From: Paenibacillus oleatilyticus
GTDB lineage: Bacteria > Bacillota > Bacilli > Paenibacillales > NBRC-103111
Assembly (NCBI RefSeq): GCF_018998565.1
Contig: NZ_JAHNZO010000036.1
Coordinates: 16,507 to 80,506, forward strand
DNA length: 64,000 nt
Reading direction: 5' to 3'
In this document: piece after piece, positions 17,178 through 26,243 of the stretch
Layout: every line of letters starts with the position of its first letter
Numbering within the stretch: the stretch's first letter is position 1
Position numbers and translations under genes: made by a program
Notes under the pieces: generated by a model
The model's input: only the letters and a program-made list of their open reading frames with translations
Told to the model about the DNA's origin: nothing
Database searches by the model: none

Positions 17178-17216
17178 CCTGAACCAAGTAGAGATTGCGA
17201 AAAAGGGGAATGACAA

Positions 17217-18383
17217 ATGCTGTATATGGATTACGCGGCAACGGCGCCTATGTATGACGAAGTCATCGGCGTCATGACCGAAGTGATGAAGTCGCACTTC
17301 GGCAATCCGTCGTCCTTGCATAAGCTGGGCTTGGAAGCCGAGCAACTCGTAAGCCGTTCGCGTGAAACGATTGCGAACGCGCTTCGCTGCGACCCGAACG
17401 AGATCCGGTTTACGTCCGGCGGAACGGAGAGCAACAACCTGGCCATCCGCGGAGCGGCCTATCGATACCGGTCCCGGGGCAATCATTTGATCACTTCGTC
17501 CATCGAGCATGCATCAGTTTACGAAACCTTTCGTAAACTGGAAGAAGAGGGCTTTCAAGTAACTTATTTGCCTGTCGATGCGACAGGTCAAATTAGGCTG
17601 TCAGACCTTGAGCAAGCATTGACGAGCGAAACGATTCTGGTCAGCGTGATGCATGTAAACAATGAAATGGGCCGGATTCAACCGATTGAAGCGATCGGCG
17701 CCCTGCTGCGCACCCGCCCCAAGACCTTGTTCCACGTCGATGCCGTACAAGCTATCGGGAAGCTTCCGGTCGACCCGAAGCGGCACGGTATCGATCTGAT
17801 GTCCTGTGCAGCTCATAAGCTCCGCGGTCCGAAAGGCATCGGGTTCTTATACTGCCGGCGCGGGGTCGAATTGCAGCCGTTGCTGCTCGGAGGCGGGCAG
17901 GAGGAAGGACTTCGTTCGGGGACGGAAAATGTCCCGGCTGTGGTGGGAATGGCCAAGGCGGTACGGATGGCCGTTCAGGAGCAGCCAGCCTTTGCGGCGC
18001 ATACGGCCAGACTGCGTGCCCGTTTGACCGAGGGAATCCGCCAAATTCCGGAGCTTGTGTTGAACGGCTCGGAGCGGCCGGAGGACATGGCGCCGCATAT
18101 TGTTCATTTTTCGTTTCCCGGAATGAAGTCCGAGGTGCTCGTGCATGCCTTGGAGCGGCACGGCATTTATGTGTCGACCCGTTCGGCCTGCTCTTCGGGA
18201 GCGGAGAAGCCCAGCCGCGTGCTGTCGGCTATGGGGGCGGACCTGGCGGTCGCGGTCAGCGGCATCCGGCTCAGCTACTCGCTTCAGCAGTCCGAGGACG
18301 ATGCGGATCGCTTTTGCCGTGTGCTTAAACAGCTTGTAGAAGAGTTAAAACCGGCCATGGCCGGCAAGAACGAACGGAGGTAA
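17217..18383 (+). CDS. nifZ: Cysteine desulfurase NifZ (NifS/IscS-like)
   Basis: PLP enzyme that transfers sulfur from cysteine to an acceptor as persulfide. The PLP lysine is K201 in CAAHKLRGPKG and the sulfur-carrying cysteine is C325 in STRSACSSG; the length is 388. It lies three bases upstream of thiI. In B. subtilis the same pair, nifZ-thiI, makes 4-thiouridine in tRNA, with NifZ handing sulfur directly to ThiI. That is the likely role here. Confidence 0.93.
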   Translation: MLYMDYAATAPMYDEVIGVMTEVMKSHFGNPSSLHKLGLEAEQLVSRSRETIANALRCDPNEIRFTSGGTESNNLAIRGAAYRYRSRGNHLITSSIEHASVYETFRKLEEEGFQVTYLPVDATGQIRLSDLEQALTSETILVSVMHVNNEMGRIQPIEAIGALLRTRPKTLFHVDAVQAIGKLPVDPKRHGIDLMSCAAHKLRGPKGIGFLYCRRGVELQPLLLGGGQEEGLRSGTENVPAVVGMAKAVRMAVQEQPAFAAHTARLRARLTEGIRQIPELVLNGSERPEDMAPHIVHFSFPGMKSEVLVHALERHGIYVSTRSACSSGAEKPSRVLSAMGADLAVAVSGIRLSYSLQQSEDDADRFCRVLKQLVEELKPAMAGKNERR

Positions 18384-18386
18384 CTT

Positions 18387-19601
18387 ATGACACCGCAACA
18401 GGTCGTCCTCCGTTTGGGGGAATTGACGCTTAAAGGACGCAATCGCCACCGGTTCGAGCAAGCGGTTTTGCAGCAGCTGAAACGGGTATTGCGTCCTTGG
18501 GGAGCCATCAAGTATGAAAAAGAATTCGGGCGAATCACGCTGCATTTGAACGGTACGCCTTACGAAACGGTGCGCGAGCCGCTCAAGACGGTATTCGGCG
18601 TTGTATCGTTTAGTCCCGTACTCACGACTGAATTAGAACTGGAGCGCGTGCAGGAAACGGCGCTCTTGGCGATGCGGGCCATGGACCCGCAGCCGCGGAC
18701 GTTCAAGGTCAGCGTGCGCCGCGTGAACAAAAGCTTCCCGCACGACTCGCAAGAGATGAACCGGCTTGTCGGAGGCTACGTCTTAAGGGCGATGCCCGAT
18801 CTAAAAGTGGACGTGCACCGGCCGGAAGCGGAGTTGAAAGTCGAGCTTCGCGAACGGCAAGCGCTTGTGTACAGCCAGGTGGACTCGGGCGCCGGAGGGT
18901 TCCCGCTCGGCACGAACGGCAAAGCGGTGCTTATGCTGTCCGGAGGCATCGACAGTCCGGTAGCGGGATATTTGGCCATGCGCCAAGGGCTGGCGGTCGA
19001 AGCCGTCCATTTTCACAGCTATCCTTATACCAGCGAAAGATCGCAAGAGAAAGTGAAGGAATTGGTCCGGAAGCTTGCCGTATATGCCGGTCCGATCAAG
19101 CTGCACATGGTGCCGTTCACGAGCGTACAGACCAAGATTCACGAAGCGTACCGGGAAAATCTGCTAATCACGATACTGCGCAGAGCCATGATGCGGATCG
19201 CAGAGAAGTTGGCCGAGGCGAACGGGGCGGGCGCCATCGTGACCGGGGAAAGCTTGGGACAAGTGGCAAGTCAAACGCTGGCCAGCATGAATGCCATCGG
19301 CCGGGCTGTGCACCTTCCGCTGATTCGTCCGCTCGTTTGTATGGAAAAACTGGAAATTATCCGCCTCGCGGAGGCGATCGATTCATACGAAGTGTCTATT
19401 TTACCGTATGAGGATTGCTGCACGTTGTTTTTGCCGCCAAGTCCAAGCACCAACCCCAACTTGAAGGTTGTCGAAAGCATCGAAGCGGGAATGCCCTGGT
19501 TGCAAGAGGAAATGGATGAAGCGGTGCGTAATACGGAAACCCTATGGATAGATACGGACCGTCGGACGGAACAAGAAGATCGATTCTCCTCTTTTTTCTA
19601 A
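18387..19601 (+). CDS. thiI: tRNA 4-thiouridine sulfurtransferase ThiI
   Basis: Adenylates U8 of tRNA and inserts sulfur. An N-terminal ferredoxin-like and THUMP region (about 1-165) is followed by the PP-loop ATPase MLSGGIDSPVAG near residue 185. At 404 residues it lacks the C-terminal rhodanese domain of the E. coli enzyme, as expected for Gram-positive ThiI working with NifZ. The start follows GGAGG by five bases. Confidence 0.95.
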   Translation: MTPQQVVLRLGELTLKGRNRHRFEQAVLQQLKRVLRPWGAIKYEKEFGRITLHLNGTPYETVREPLKTVFGVVSFSPVLTTELELERVQETALLAMRAMDPQPRTFKVSVRRVNKSFPHDSQEMNRLVGGYVLRAMPDLKVDVHRPEAELKVELRERQALVYSQVDSGAGGFPLGTNGKAVLMLSGGIDSPVAGYLAMRQGLAVEAVHFHSYPYTSERSQEKVKELVRKLAVYAGPIKLHMVPFTSVQTKIHEAYRENLLITILRRAMMRIAEKLAEANGAGAIVTGESLGQVASQTLASMNAIGRAVHLPLIRPLVCMEKLEIIRLAEAIDSYEVSILPYEDCCTLFLPPSPSTNPNLKVVESIEAGMPWLQEEMDEAVRNTETLWIDTDRRTEQEDRFSSFF

Positions 19602-19665
19602 GCTTATCCTATGCCATCGTTCGCCGGACTCCAGATCGAATTGAATGAGATGGAGGGTAACGACC

Positions 19666-20334
19666 ATGCTGGATTGGTTCATTTTGTTTCTCCAAATTAT
19701 GCTGATCAATATCGTGCTAAGCGGCGACAATGCCGTCGTCATTGCTTTGGCGAGTAAAAATTTGCCTTTGCATCAGCGAAAGCAGGCGATTTGGTGGGGG
19801 GCCTTCGGGGCGATCGCCCTGCGGGTCGTGCTGACCGTCATTGCCGTCTATGTCTTGAAGGTACCGTTCATTCAAGCGCTCGGATCGGTGCTGCTGCTGT
19901 GGATTGCCATCAAACTATTGATCGACGAAGAGGATCATTCCAACGTGAAGCAGGCGGCAACCCTCGGCAAAGCGGTCAGCACGATTATTTTGGCCGATTT
20001 CGTCATGAGCCTTGACAACGTATTGGCGATTGCCGCCAAAGCGAAGGGAGAGGTCGGGGTAATCATTCTCGGGATCGGGCTTAGCATTCCGATTATCGTC
20101 TGGGGGAGCACCGTGGTCGTCAATTTGCTGAAGCGGTACCCCATTTTCGTTTATTTGGGAGCCGGCATTCTTGGCTATACCGCAGGGGAAATGTTTATCG
20201 CCGACGAGAAGCTGGCAACCCGACTGCTGGGGGATATTTCGCATTATGTGCTGCCGATCGTCACGACCTTGATCGTTCTTGCGTCTGGCGTGCTTAAGAA
20301 ATGGGTGTTCCGGCCGCGGCAGCGGCATACCTAG
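19666..20334 (+). CDS. TerC/YjbE family integral membrane protein (putative metal exporter)
   Basis: A 222-residue protein with about seven membrane helices and the TerC signatures LSGDNAVVIALA in helix 1 and DFVMSLDNVLAIAA in the middle; the paired Asn/Asp residues are the proposed metal ligands. The closest known group is YjbE/YkoY-like, implicated in manganese export and metalation of exported proteins. The ATG at 19666 follows GGAGGG; an in-frame start at 19645 does not. I see no yybP-ykoY manganese riboswitch in the 64 bases upstream. Confidence 0.9.
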   Translation: MLDWFILFLQIMLINIVLSGDNAVVIALASKNLPLHQRKQAIWWGAFGAIALRVVLTVIAVYVLKVPFIQALGSVLLLWIAIKLLIDEEDHSNVKQAATLGKAVSTIILADFVMSLDNVLAIAAKAKGEVGVIILGIGLSIPIIVWGSTVVVNLLKRYPIFVYLGAGILGYTAGEMFIADEKLATRLLGDISHYVLPIVTTLIVLASGVLKKWVFRPRQRHT

Positions 20335-20413
20335 AAGGCTGGCAGGCTATCGGAACGCCGCTTTTCAACCATGAACAGGCATTGTAAATAATCGGTTAAT
20401 CCCGCAAGCTATC

Positions 20414-20442
20414 TTGCGTTTTACGGCATCTGCACGTATAAT
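20414..20442 (+). promoter_or_regulatory. Promoter of typA
   Basis: TTGCGT (20414-20419), 17-base spacer, TATAAT (20437-20442). Predicted start near 20449, just before a strong hairpin. Confidence 0.78.
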
Positions 20443-20454
20443 AAAGTGTGAATT

Positions 20455-20488
20455 GTAGCGTCGGCGCTTACGTCCGACGCTACTTTTG
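20455..20488 (+). terminator. Hairpin with short T-run in the typA leader (possible attenuator)
   Basis: GTAGCGTCGG/CCGACGCTAC, a perfect ten-base-pair stem with a nine-base loop, followed by TTTTG. It begins only about six bases after the predicted transcription start, so it cannot be the terminator of an upstream gene only; it may reduce or stabilise typA transcripts. Confidence 0.55.
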
Positions 20489-20559
20489 TGAACGGGCTGC
20501 GCTCCGGCATCAAGGAGCACGACATTGAGCCAAATTCAAAGAGAGGATTTTGAGACTAC

Positions 20560-22401
20560 ATGCATTCGAGAGACAAAATTCGTAATATCGCCATCATCGC
20601 CCACGTCGACCACGGCAAAACAACGCTGGTGGATAAGCTGCTTCAGCAATCCGGAACGTTCCGGGAGAACGAGGCGGTGCAGGAACGCGCCATGGACTCG
20701 AACGATATCGAACGGGAACGCGGCATTACCATTTTGGCGAAAAATACGGCCATCCAATACAAAGACTTCTTGATCAATATCGTCGATACTCCGGGCCACG
20801 CCGACTTCGGCGGCGAAGTGGAACGGATTATGAAAATGGTCGACGGCGTACTGCTTGTCGTCGACGCTTTCGAAGGAACGATGCCGCAGACGAAATTCGT
20901 GCTGCGCAAAGCGCTGGAACAGCATTTGACGCCGATCGTCGTCGTCAATAAAATCGACCGTCCGAACGCCAGACCGGCCGAAGTGGTCGATGAAGTGCTC
21001 GATCTGTTCATCGAGCTGGGAGCGGACGACAACCAGCTTGACTTCCCGGTTGTTTATGCATCGGGTCTTATGGGAATGTCCAGCTTGGATCCGGAAAAGC
21101 TGGGCGAAAACATGCAGGCGCTCTACGATACGATCGTCAGCCACATTCCGGCGCCGACCGAGAACGTCGAGGAGCCTTTGCAATTCCTTGTCACGCTGAT
21201 GGATTATAATGAGTACTTGGGCCGGATCGCCATCGGCCGCGTAAACCGCGGAACGGTGCGTCAAGGTCAGCCGATTGCGGTCATCAACCGCGAAGGACAA
21301 GTGAAGCAAGCGCGCGTCGAGAAGCTTTTCGGCTTTCAGGGTTTGAAGCGCATCGAGATCGAAGAGGCAGGCGCGGGCGATATCATCGCGATCTCCGGAA
21401 TCAAGGACATCAACATTGGGGAAACGCTGGCTGATCCGGCAAACCCTGAAGCGCTGCCGGTACTCAAGATCGACGAGCCGACGCTGCAGATGACGTTCCT
21501 CGTCAACAACAGCCCGTTTGCGGGCCGTGAAGGAAAATGGGTAACGAGCCGCAAGCTGCGCGAGCGTCTGTTCAAAGAGCTGGAAACCGACGTCAGCCTT
21601 CGCGTCGACGAAACGGACAGCCCCGACGCGTTTGTCGTGTCCGGCCGCGGCGAGCTGCATCTCGGCATTTTGATCGAAAATATGCGACGTGAAGGATTCG
21701 AGCTGCAAGTATCGAAGCCGGAAGTTATCATTCGCGTGATCGACGGCCAAAAAATGGAGCCGATTGAGCGGCTAATCATCGATGTGCCGGAAGACAGCAT
21801 GGGCTCCGTTATGGAAAGCCTCGGGACGCGCAAAGCCGAGATGGTCAACATGATCAACAACGGCTCCGGCAGCGTTCGTCTGGAGTTTCTCATTCCGGCC
21901 CGCGGTTTGATCGGGTACCGGACCTACTTCTTGACACTGACCCGCGGCTACGGCGTCATGAACCACGCGTTTGACAGCTACGGTCCGTATGCAGGCAGCG
22001 GCGTCGGCGGACGTCACGAAGGGGTGCTGATCTCCAGCGAAACGGGAACTTCCACGTTCTACGGCATGCTGTCGGTCGAAGACCGCGGCACCTTGTTCGT
22101 AGAGCCGGGCACGGAAGTTTACGAAGGCATGATCGTCGGCGAGCATAACCGCGATAACGACATCATCGTTAACATCTGCAAGGAAAAGCAGTTGACGAAC
22201 GTGCGTTCGGCTACAAAGGAAGATACGGTTAAAATGAAAACGCCGCGGCTCTATTCGCTGGAGCAGGCGCTTGAATATTTGAACGACGACGAGTACTGCG
22301 AAATTACGCCGAAATCGATTCGCCTCCGCAAAAAAATATTGAACAAAGGCGAGCGCGAGCGTTTTGAAAAGCAGCGTAAAATGGCGGAAGCCAACGCTTA
22401 A
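20560..22401 (+). CDS. typA: Translational GTPase TypA/BipA
   Basis: Ribosome-binding GTPase of the EF-G family involved in 50S assembly and stress or cold growth. G1 is AHVDHGKTTLVDKL (about 13-26), switch II is DTPGHADFGGEVER and G4 is NKIDR. The beta-barrel, the two EF-G-like domains and the TypA-specific C-terminal domain follow. The length is 613. It is followed by ylaH as in B. subtilis (ylaG-ylaH). Confidence 0.97.
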   Translation: MHSRDKIRNIAIIAHVDHGKTTLVDKLLQQSGTFRENEAVQERAMDSNDIERERGITILAKNTAIQYKDFLINIVDTPGHADFGGEVERIMKMVDGVLLVVDAFEGTMPQTKFVLRKALEQHLTPIVVVNKIDRPNARPAEVVDEVLDLFIELGADDNQLDFPVVYASGLMGMSSLDPEKLGENMQALYDTIVSHIPAPTENVEEPLQFLVTLMDYNEYLGRIAIGRVNRGTVRQGQPIAVINREGQVKQARVEKLFGFQGLKRIEIEEAGAGDIIAISGIKDINIGETLADPANPEALPVLKIDEPTLQMTFLVNNSPFAGREGKWVTSRKLRERLFKELETDVSLRVDETDSPDAFVVSGRGELHLGILIENMRREGFELQVSKPEVIIRVIDGQKMEPIERLIIDVPEDSMGSVMESLGTRKAEMVNMINNGSGSVRLEFLIPARGLIGYRTYFLTLTRGYGVMNHAFDSYGPYAGSGVGGRHEGVLISSETGTSTFYGMLSVEDRGTLFVEPGTEVYEGMIVGEHNRDNDIIVNICKEKQLTNVRSATKEDTVKMKTPRLYSLEQALEYLNDDEYCEITPKSIRLRKKILNKGERERFEKQRKMAEANA

Positions 22402-22425
22402 TTCAACTCAATAAAAAAGACGCGG

Positions 22426-22455
22426 GAAAGCTCTGAGCAATCGGAGCTTTCTTTG
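22426..22455 (+). terminator. Hairpin between typA and ylaH
   Basis: GAAAGCTC/GAGCTTTC followed by TTTG. It probably ends part of the typA transcripts. Confidence 0.6.
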
Positions 22456-22479
22456 CAAGTCTACATAAGGAGGATTCCG

Positions 22480-22752
22480 ATGCTCGAATGGCTGAGGGCG
22501 CATCCGTTTGTGACATGGATCATCATCTTCGTGCTGATTACTTACGTGTACAATAAAGTGTTCAAGACGCGGAAGCTGCCGATTCTGAAAGACGCTATCA
22601 TTTACCTGCTGCTGGCTCTCGGATCGGGGATGCTTCTGTTCTTTCAACTGGCAGGACTGCCGATTGTGCTAAGCCTGACTGTCGCGGTCGTCCTCATGCT
22701 CATGGTGCGGATTCGCTACTACGTTCAGGATCGGGAAAACCGCAAATCGTAA
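22480..22752 (+). CDS. ylaH: YlaH-like membrane protein
   Basis: A 90-residue protein with about three hydrophobic helices, starting MLEWLRAHPF, and the KVFKTRKLPILKDAIIY stretch between helices 1 and 2. The position directly after typA supports YlaH. The ATG at 22480 follows AAGGAGG. Function unknown. Confidence 0.85.
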   Translation: MLEWLRAHPFVTWIIIFVLITYVYNKVFKTRKLPILKDAIIYLLLALGSGMLLFFQLAGLPIVLSLTVAVVLMLMVRIRYYVQDRENRKS

Positions 22753-22781
22753 GGGCTTGGCCCGATGGAGGTGCGTGGCTG

Positions 22782-23249
22782 ATGTCGGACTTCTGGCTAG
22801 TCCCCTTGTCGTGGGACGGGGAAACGGCTCTACTCGGTGGAGAAAGGCTTCGGCTTGAGCCTGAGGGCCTCAGGATGCGTTTTCTGGAAGCGATGGGGCA
22901 AATCCACCCGCGGCTGCTGATGATGTTCAAAGCGCATTTGCTGCCGGAGGACGAGTCCGGCGAGGTCTGCGGTACGGAGGAGCTTCCGTTTGCACTGGTG
23001 CAATCCGGCGATATTCGATTGTCCACAGCGGCTGAGCATTCGGAAGTCATGACCGATGATGCGGATGCGCCGCCGACCTGGCGGCTGTCTCATTGTGCCG
23101 AAGCGTATTTGAACCGGATGCTGACGGCACGGGAAGCGGCAGCGCTGCTCAAGCAAGCCGAAGCCGAGCCGGAGGCGGGGCGCTGGCTGGATGCCATGCG
23201 GACATGGACGGCAGGCGGCCGTCAAGTGATTTTGCTGAGAGAGGACTGA
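22782..23249 (+). CDS. Hypothetical protein
   Basis: A 155-residue soluble protein, acidic, with no motif I recognise. The N-terminal part (WLVPLSWDGETALL) is beta-like and the C-terminal part is helical and Ala/Glu-rich. It has a good GGAGGTG site and immediately precedes another unknown gene (about six bases apart or less), so the two are probably co-expressed from the ylaH transcript. Confidence 0.62.
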   Translation: MSDFWLVPLSWDGETALLGGERLRLEPEGLRMRFLEAMGQIHPRLLMMFKAHLLPEDESGEVCGTEELPFALVQSGDIRLSTAAEHSEVMTDDADAPPTWRLSHCAEAYLNRMLTAREAAALLKQAEAEPEAGRWLDAMRTWTAGGRQVILLRED

Positions 23250-23255
23250 TTGCTT

Positions 23256-23531
23256 GTGAATTTACAGGATGCGGTGTTCAATTGGCTGCAGATCAGTATT
23301 GTGGCGGAGGCCCGGCCGAACGACCTGGCAGCATCGGAAACGAGAGATTTTTTCGAAACGATTTTGCGGGAGGATCATCGTCTGGAAAGGTTCATCCGCA
23401 CGGCCGACGAAGAGACCTATATTGTGGAATACGAAGAGGCCGGAGGCGCCCGCCATACGAAAAGGTTCGACCGCGAGCTCGCCGAACAGCTTTTAACGGA
23501 CATTAACTCCAACCCGAAATACAATGATTGA
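23256..23531 (+). CDS. Hypothetical protein
   Basis: A 91-residue protein if the GTG at 23256 is used; it lies about ten bases after AGAGAGGA. A TTG at 23250, adjacent to the preceding stop, is also possible. The sequence is mixed alpha/beta, with QISIVAEARPNDLAA and FLETI-like helices, and no known motif. It occupies the place where B. subtilis has ylaI, but it lacks the zinc-finger cysteines of YlaI and is not related. Confidence 0.6.
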   Translation: MNLQDAVFNWLQISIVAEARPNDLAASETRDFFETILREDHRLERFIRTADEETYIVEYEEAGGARHTKRFDRELAEQLLTDINSNPKYND

Positions 23532-23608
23532 CATATAACCCCGGACGGCGAGATACAATAAAATATCATTGTCCGAAGGGAGTGTCCGTGATAACTGCTG
23601 GTAGCTGA

Positions 23609-23637
23609 TACCTAACCCGTATGCTATAATGGTCTTA
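23609..23637 (+). promoter_or_regulatory. Extended -10 promoter upstream of the flavin-fold gene
   Basis: TGCTATAAT (TATAAT at 23625-23630 with an upstream TG) without a good -35 box. A second possible promoter, TTGACA at 23528-23533 with TACAAT at 23554, has a long spacer (20). Confidence 0.55.
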
Positions 23638-23671
23638 GATTCGGAGACAAACCTTTACAGGAGGGGAACCT

Positions 23672-24124
23672 ATGGCCGAAACGATCACAGCCTTGTCGGA
23701 ACAGCTCTTCGATCTACTCCAAAAGGATTCGTTTGCTCTCTTGAGCACGATCGATCATGAAACCGGTTCGCCTGCGACAAGCGCCATTTCGTGGCTATTC
23801 GCTAAAGACCGGACGACGGTTCGTTTTGCCGTCGACCAGCGTTCGCGCATTTTGACCAACATCAAGCAGCATGCGCATGCGAATTTGACGGTTATCGGCG
23901 CCGGCTCCGTCTTCGTGATTTACGGAAGCGCACGTCAGGTTGCCGAAGCTCTTGACGGGGTTCCGTTCAAGCTGGCTTGTTATGATATTGACATTGCTTC
24001 GGTGCGCGATGCGATGTTCTACGGAGCCCGCATTTCCGTAGCGCCTGAATATGAAAAAACGTACGACAAGCGTGCCGCTGAGAAGCTGGACACGCAGGTG
24101 TTCGACGCGATGCAAAAAGCCTAA
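23672..24124 (+). CDS. Pyridoxamine 5'-phosphate oxidase-fold protein
   Basis: A 150-residue split-barrel flavin-binding-fold protein: FALLSTIDHETGSPATSAISW, then VRFAVDQRSRILTNIKQH and a VFVIYGSARQVAE strand. These features fit the PNPOx-like/general stress protein 26 group. The true cofactor (FMN, F420 or heme) and the substrate cannot be read from the sequence. It has its own promoter and terminator, so it is likely monocistronic. CAGGAGGGG precedes the ATG. Confidence 0.82.
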   Translation: MAETITALSEQLFDLLQKDSFALLSTIDHETGSPATSAISWLFAKDRTTVRFAVDQRSRILTNIKQHAHANLTVIGAGSVFVIYGSARQVAEALDGVPFKLACYDIDIASVRDAMFYGARISVAPEYEKTYDKRAAEKLDTQVFDAMQKA

Positions 24125-24151
24125 GACCGTTTGCCGTCCTAGGCTTTTTTT
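24114..24151. terminator. Terminator after the flavin-fold gene
   Basis: AAAAAGCCTA/TAGGCTTTTTTT stem. The A-rich left arm means it may also end transcripts of the convergent ylaJ gene. Confidence 0.78.
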
Positions 24152-24195
24152 CCACCTCAAAAGACCGTTACAGATTGCTGCCTGGAACTTGCGGG

Positions 24196-24723
24196 TTACC
24201 TTTGAGCAGGCGGCTGCGATTGCAGCGGATTCACATCACGCGGCATCTGCGGAACGATTCTGCCGATAATGGCCGCCATTTCCTCAGCGAAGCCGTTAAT
24301 CGGTCTGCCGTTCATCGCTTGCTGCCTGATGTTCCACAAGCGCTGGTTTAAATCCATATCTGCGGTTACTAGCGCGTCTACTCCATACGGATCTTTTTTG
24401 AGCGCCTCCGCGACAGACACCTTGATCGTTCCGACTTTCGCGCGGTCCATGGCAGGCGGGACGTTGATTCCCACGACGGCCGTATTACCGAAAACGACGC
24501 AATTGGCGCTCTCCACATTCGGCACGCTGACGGCAATTTGCTCCAGCCTGCTGGCAACGGCGCGGGGGTCCTGAATTTCTTTTTTCTGCGGTGCCGTTTG
24601 CTTCACTTGTACTTGCCGGTTCGAATCGGCGGTCTGCGAGGGGGCAGCTCCATTTTTTGGTGCTTGGTTACATCCTGACACGACAGCGGACAACATCAAG
24701 AGGGTCACGACAAACAATTTCAT
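24196..24723 (-). CDS. ylaJ: YhcN/YlaJ family sporulation lipoprotein
   Basis: A 175-residue lipoprotein with signal peptide MKLFVVTLLMLSAVVSGC (lipobox VSGC) and the YhcN/YlaJ domain: RLEQIAVSVPNVESANCVVFGNTAVVGINV, then KVSVAEALKKDPYGVDALVTADMDLNQRL. Family members are found in spore membranes. The ATG at 24723 has AAGGACG about ten bases upstream; a TTG at 24729 is too close to that site. In B. subtilis ylaJ also lies beside ylaK, but there both are on the same strand. Confidence 0.87.
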   Translation of the reverse strand: MKLFVVTLLMLSAVVSGCNQAPKNGAAPSQTADSNRQVQVKQTAPQKKEIQDPRAVASRLEQIAVSVPNVESANCVVFGNTAVVGINVPPAMDRAKVGTIKVSVAEALKKDPYGVDALVTADMDLNQRLWNIRQQAMNGRPINGFAEEMAAIIGRIVPQMPRDVNPLQSQPPAQR

Positions 24724-24826
24724 CAGCAATCGTCCTTTCTTTTCGTCATCGGCTTTGGCTAGTTTGTCCTGACGGGAAAATTCCTATGTATCGAGCCGAA
24801 CCAAACACCGAACCTGGGAGGGACTC

Positions 24827-26164
24827 ATGATGAAAAAAATTTATGTGCTGGATACCAATGTGCTGCTGCAGGACCCGAACGCGATTTACGCTTTTGAAGA
24901 TAACGATATTATTATTCCGGCGGTCGTATTGGAGGAAATCGACTCCAAGAAACGCAACGCCGACGAACTGGGGCGCAATGCGCGCCAAATCTCCCGAATG
25001 CTTGACGGGCTCCGCAGCGACGGCCGGCTGTTCGAAGGCATCGGGCTTCCCGGCGGCGGCAGCCTGAAGGTGGAGCTGAACCATCGAAGCTTCGCGAAGC
25101 TGCAGGAAGTGTTCGCCGAAGTGACGAACGACAACCGCATTTTGGCGGTGGCGCTTAATTATTTGTTGGAAGAGAAGGAGAAATCCGACCCGAAGCCGGT
25201 TATTCTGGTCAGCAAGGACGTGCTCGTCCGGATCAAAGCCGACGTGCTGGGCATCACGGCACAAGATTATTTGACGGACCGGGTCGTTAATGTGGCCGGA
25301 GACATCTACACCGGGCATTTGACCCTGCTGGTACATCCTTCGGTCATCGACGAGTTTTACACATACCGCTATTTAAGCGCCAATTCGTTGCAGCTCGGCT
25401 ATACGCTTCATCCGCACGAATTCGTTATCCTGAAAGACGAGATGGGTACCAGCAAGTCGGCGCTGCTTAAAGTGAACGCCGACGGGAAGAAGCTGGAGCC
25501 ACTTTACCTCAGTAACGATCCGATCTGGGGAATCGCGGCGCGGAATGCTCAGCAGCGGATGGCTTTGGAGCTGCTGCTCAACGACGATATTCCGCTGGTC
25601 ACGCTGACGGGCAAAGCAGGTACGGGGAAAACGCTTCTGACGCTTGCAGCGGGTTTATTGAAGGTCGAGGACGAAAGAAAGTATAAGAAGCTGCTGATTG
25701 CCCGTCCCGTCGTTCCGATGGGCAAGGATATCGGTTACTTGCCGGGAGAAAAGGAAGAAAAGCTGCGGCCGTGGATGCAGCCCATTTACGATAATTTGGA
25801 GTATTTGTTCGATACGAAAAAGCCGGGCGATATCGATAAAATATTGGCGGGGCTCGGCAGCATTCAAGTCGAGGCGCTGACTTATATCCGCGGGCGGTCC
25901 ATTCCCGGGCAGTTCATCATCATCGACGAAGCGCAGAACCTGTCCAAGCATGAGGTGAAGACGATCGTTTCCCGCGTCGGCGAGGGCAGCAAGATCGTTC
26001 TGTTGGGCGATCCCGAGCAGATCGATCATCCGTACCTGGATGCTTCGAGCAACGGCCTTACGTATGTTGTAGAGCGCTTTAAGGAGCAAACGATCAGCGG
26101 GCACATCATGCTGGAGCGCGGGGAGCGCTCGCATCTGGCGCAGCTTGCCGCCGATTTGCTGTAG
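24827..26164 (+). CDS. ylaK: PIN-PhoH family protein (PhoH2 type, YlaK)
   Basis: Toxin-antitoxin-like fusion of an N-terminal PIN ribonuclease domain (about 1-135, YVLDTNVLLQDP and conserved acidic residues, e.g. EEIDSKK) with a PhoH helicase-type ATPase. Walker A is GKAGTGKT near 261; Walker B is FIIIDEAQNLS near 365, followed by LLGDPEQID. PhoH2 proteins from other bacteria unwind and cleave RNA. The length of 445 is typical. It is monocistronic here, ended by a strong terminator. Confidence 0.94.
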   Translation: MMKKIYVLDTNVLLQDPNAIYAFEDNDIIIPAVVLEEIDSKKRNADELGRNARQISRMLDGLRSDGRLFEGIGLPGGGSLKVELNHRSFAKLQEVFAEVTNDNRILAVALNYLLEEKEKSDPKPVILVSKDVLVRIKADVLGITAQDYLTDRVVNVAGDIYTGHLTLLVHPSVIDEFYTYRYLSANSLQLGYTLHPHEFVILKDEMGTSKSALLKVNADGKKLEPLYLSNDPIWGIAARNAQQRMALELLLNDDIPLVTLTGKAGTGKTLLTLAAGLLKVEDERKYKKLLIARPVVPMGKDIGYLPGEKEEKLRPWMQPIYDNLEYLFDTKKPGDIDKILAGLGSIQVEALTYIRGRSIPGQFIIIDEAQNLSKHEVKTIVSRVGEGSKIVLLGDPEQIDHPYLDASSNGLTYVVERFKEQTISGHIMLERGERSHLAQLAADLL

Positions 26165-26171
26165 GAAGACA

Positions 26172-26226
26172 AAAACGGTGATGCCAACGATAGAAATCAA
26201 TCTATCGCTGCACCACCGTTTTTTTT
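26172..26226 (+). terminator. Terminator after ylaK
   Basis: Composite hairpin: outer AAACGGTG/CACCGTTT and inner CGATAGA/TCTATCG, then TTTTTT. Confidence 0.8.
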
Positions 26227-26243
26227 GTATAGACAGATAAGGC

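Noticed and set aside
19602..19665. yybP-ykoY manganese riboswitch before the TerC-family gene
   Set aside because: The gap is only 64 bases and shows no matching conserved loops.
20536..21750. 404-codon minus-strand frame
   Set aside because: Antisense to typA, with no ribosome site and His/Asp/Arg-rich composition typical of the complement of a conserved gene.
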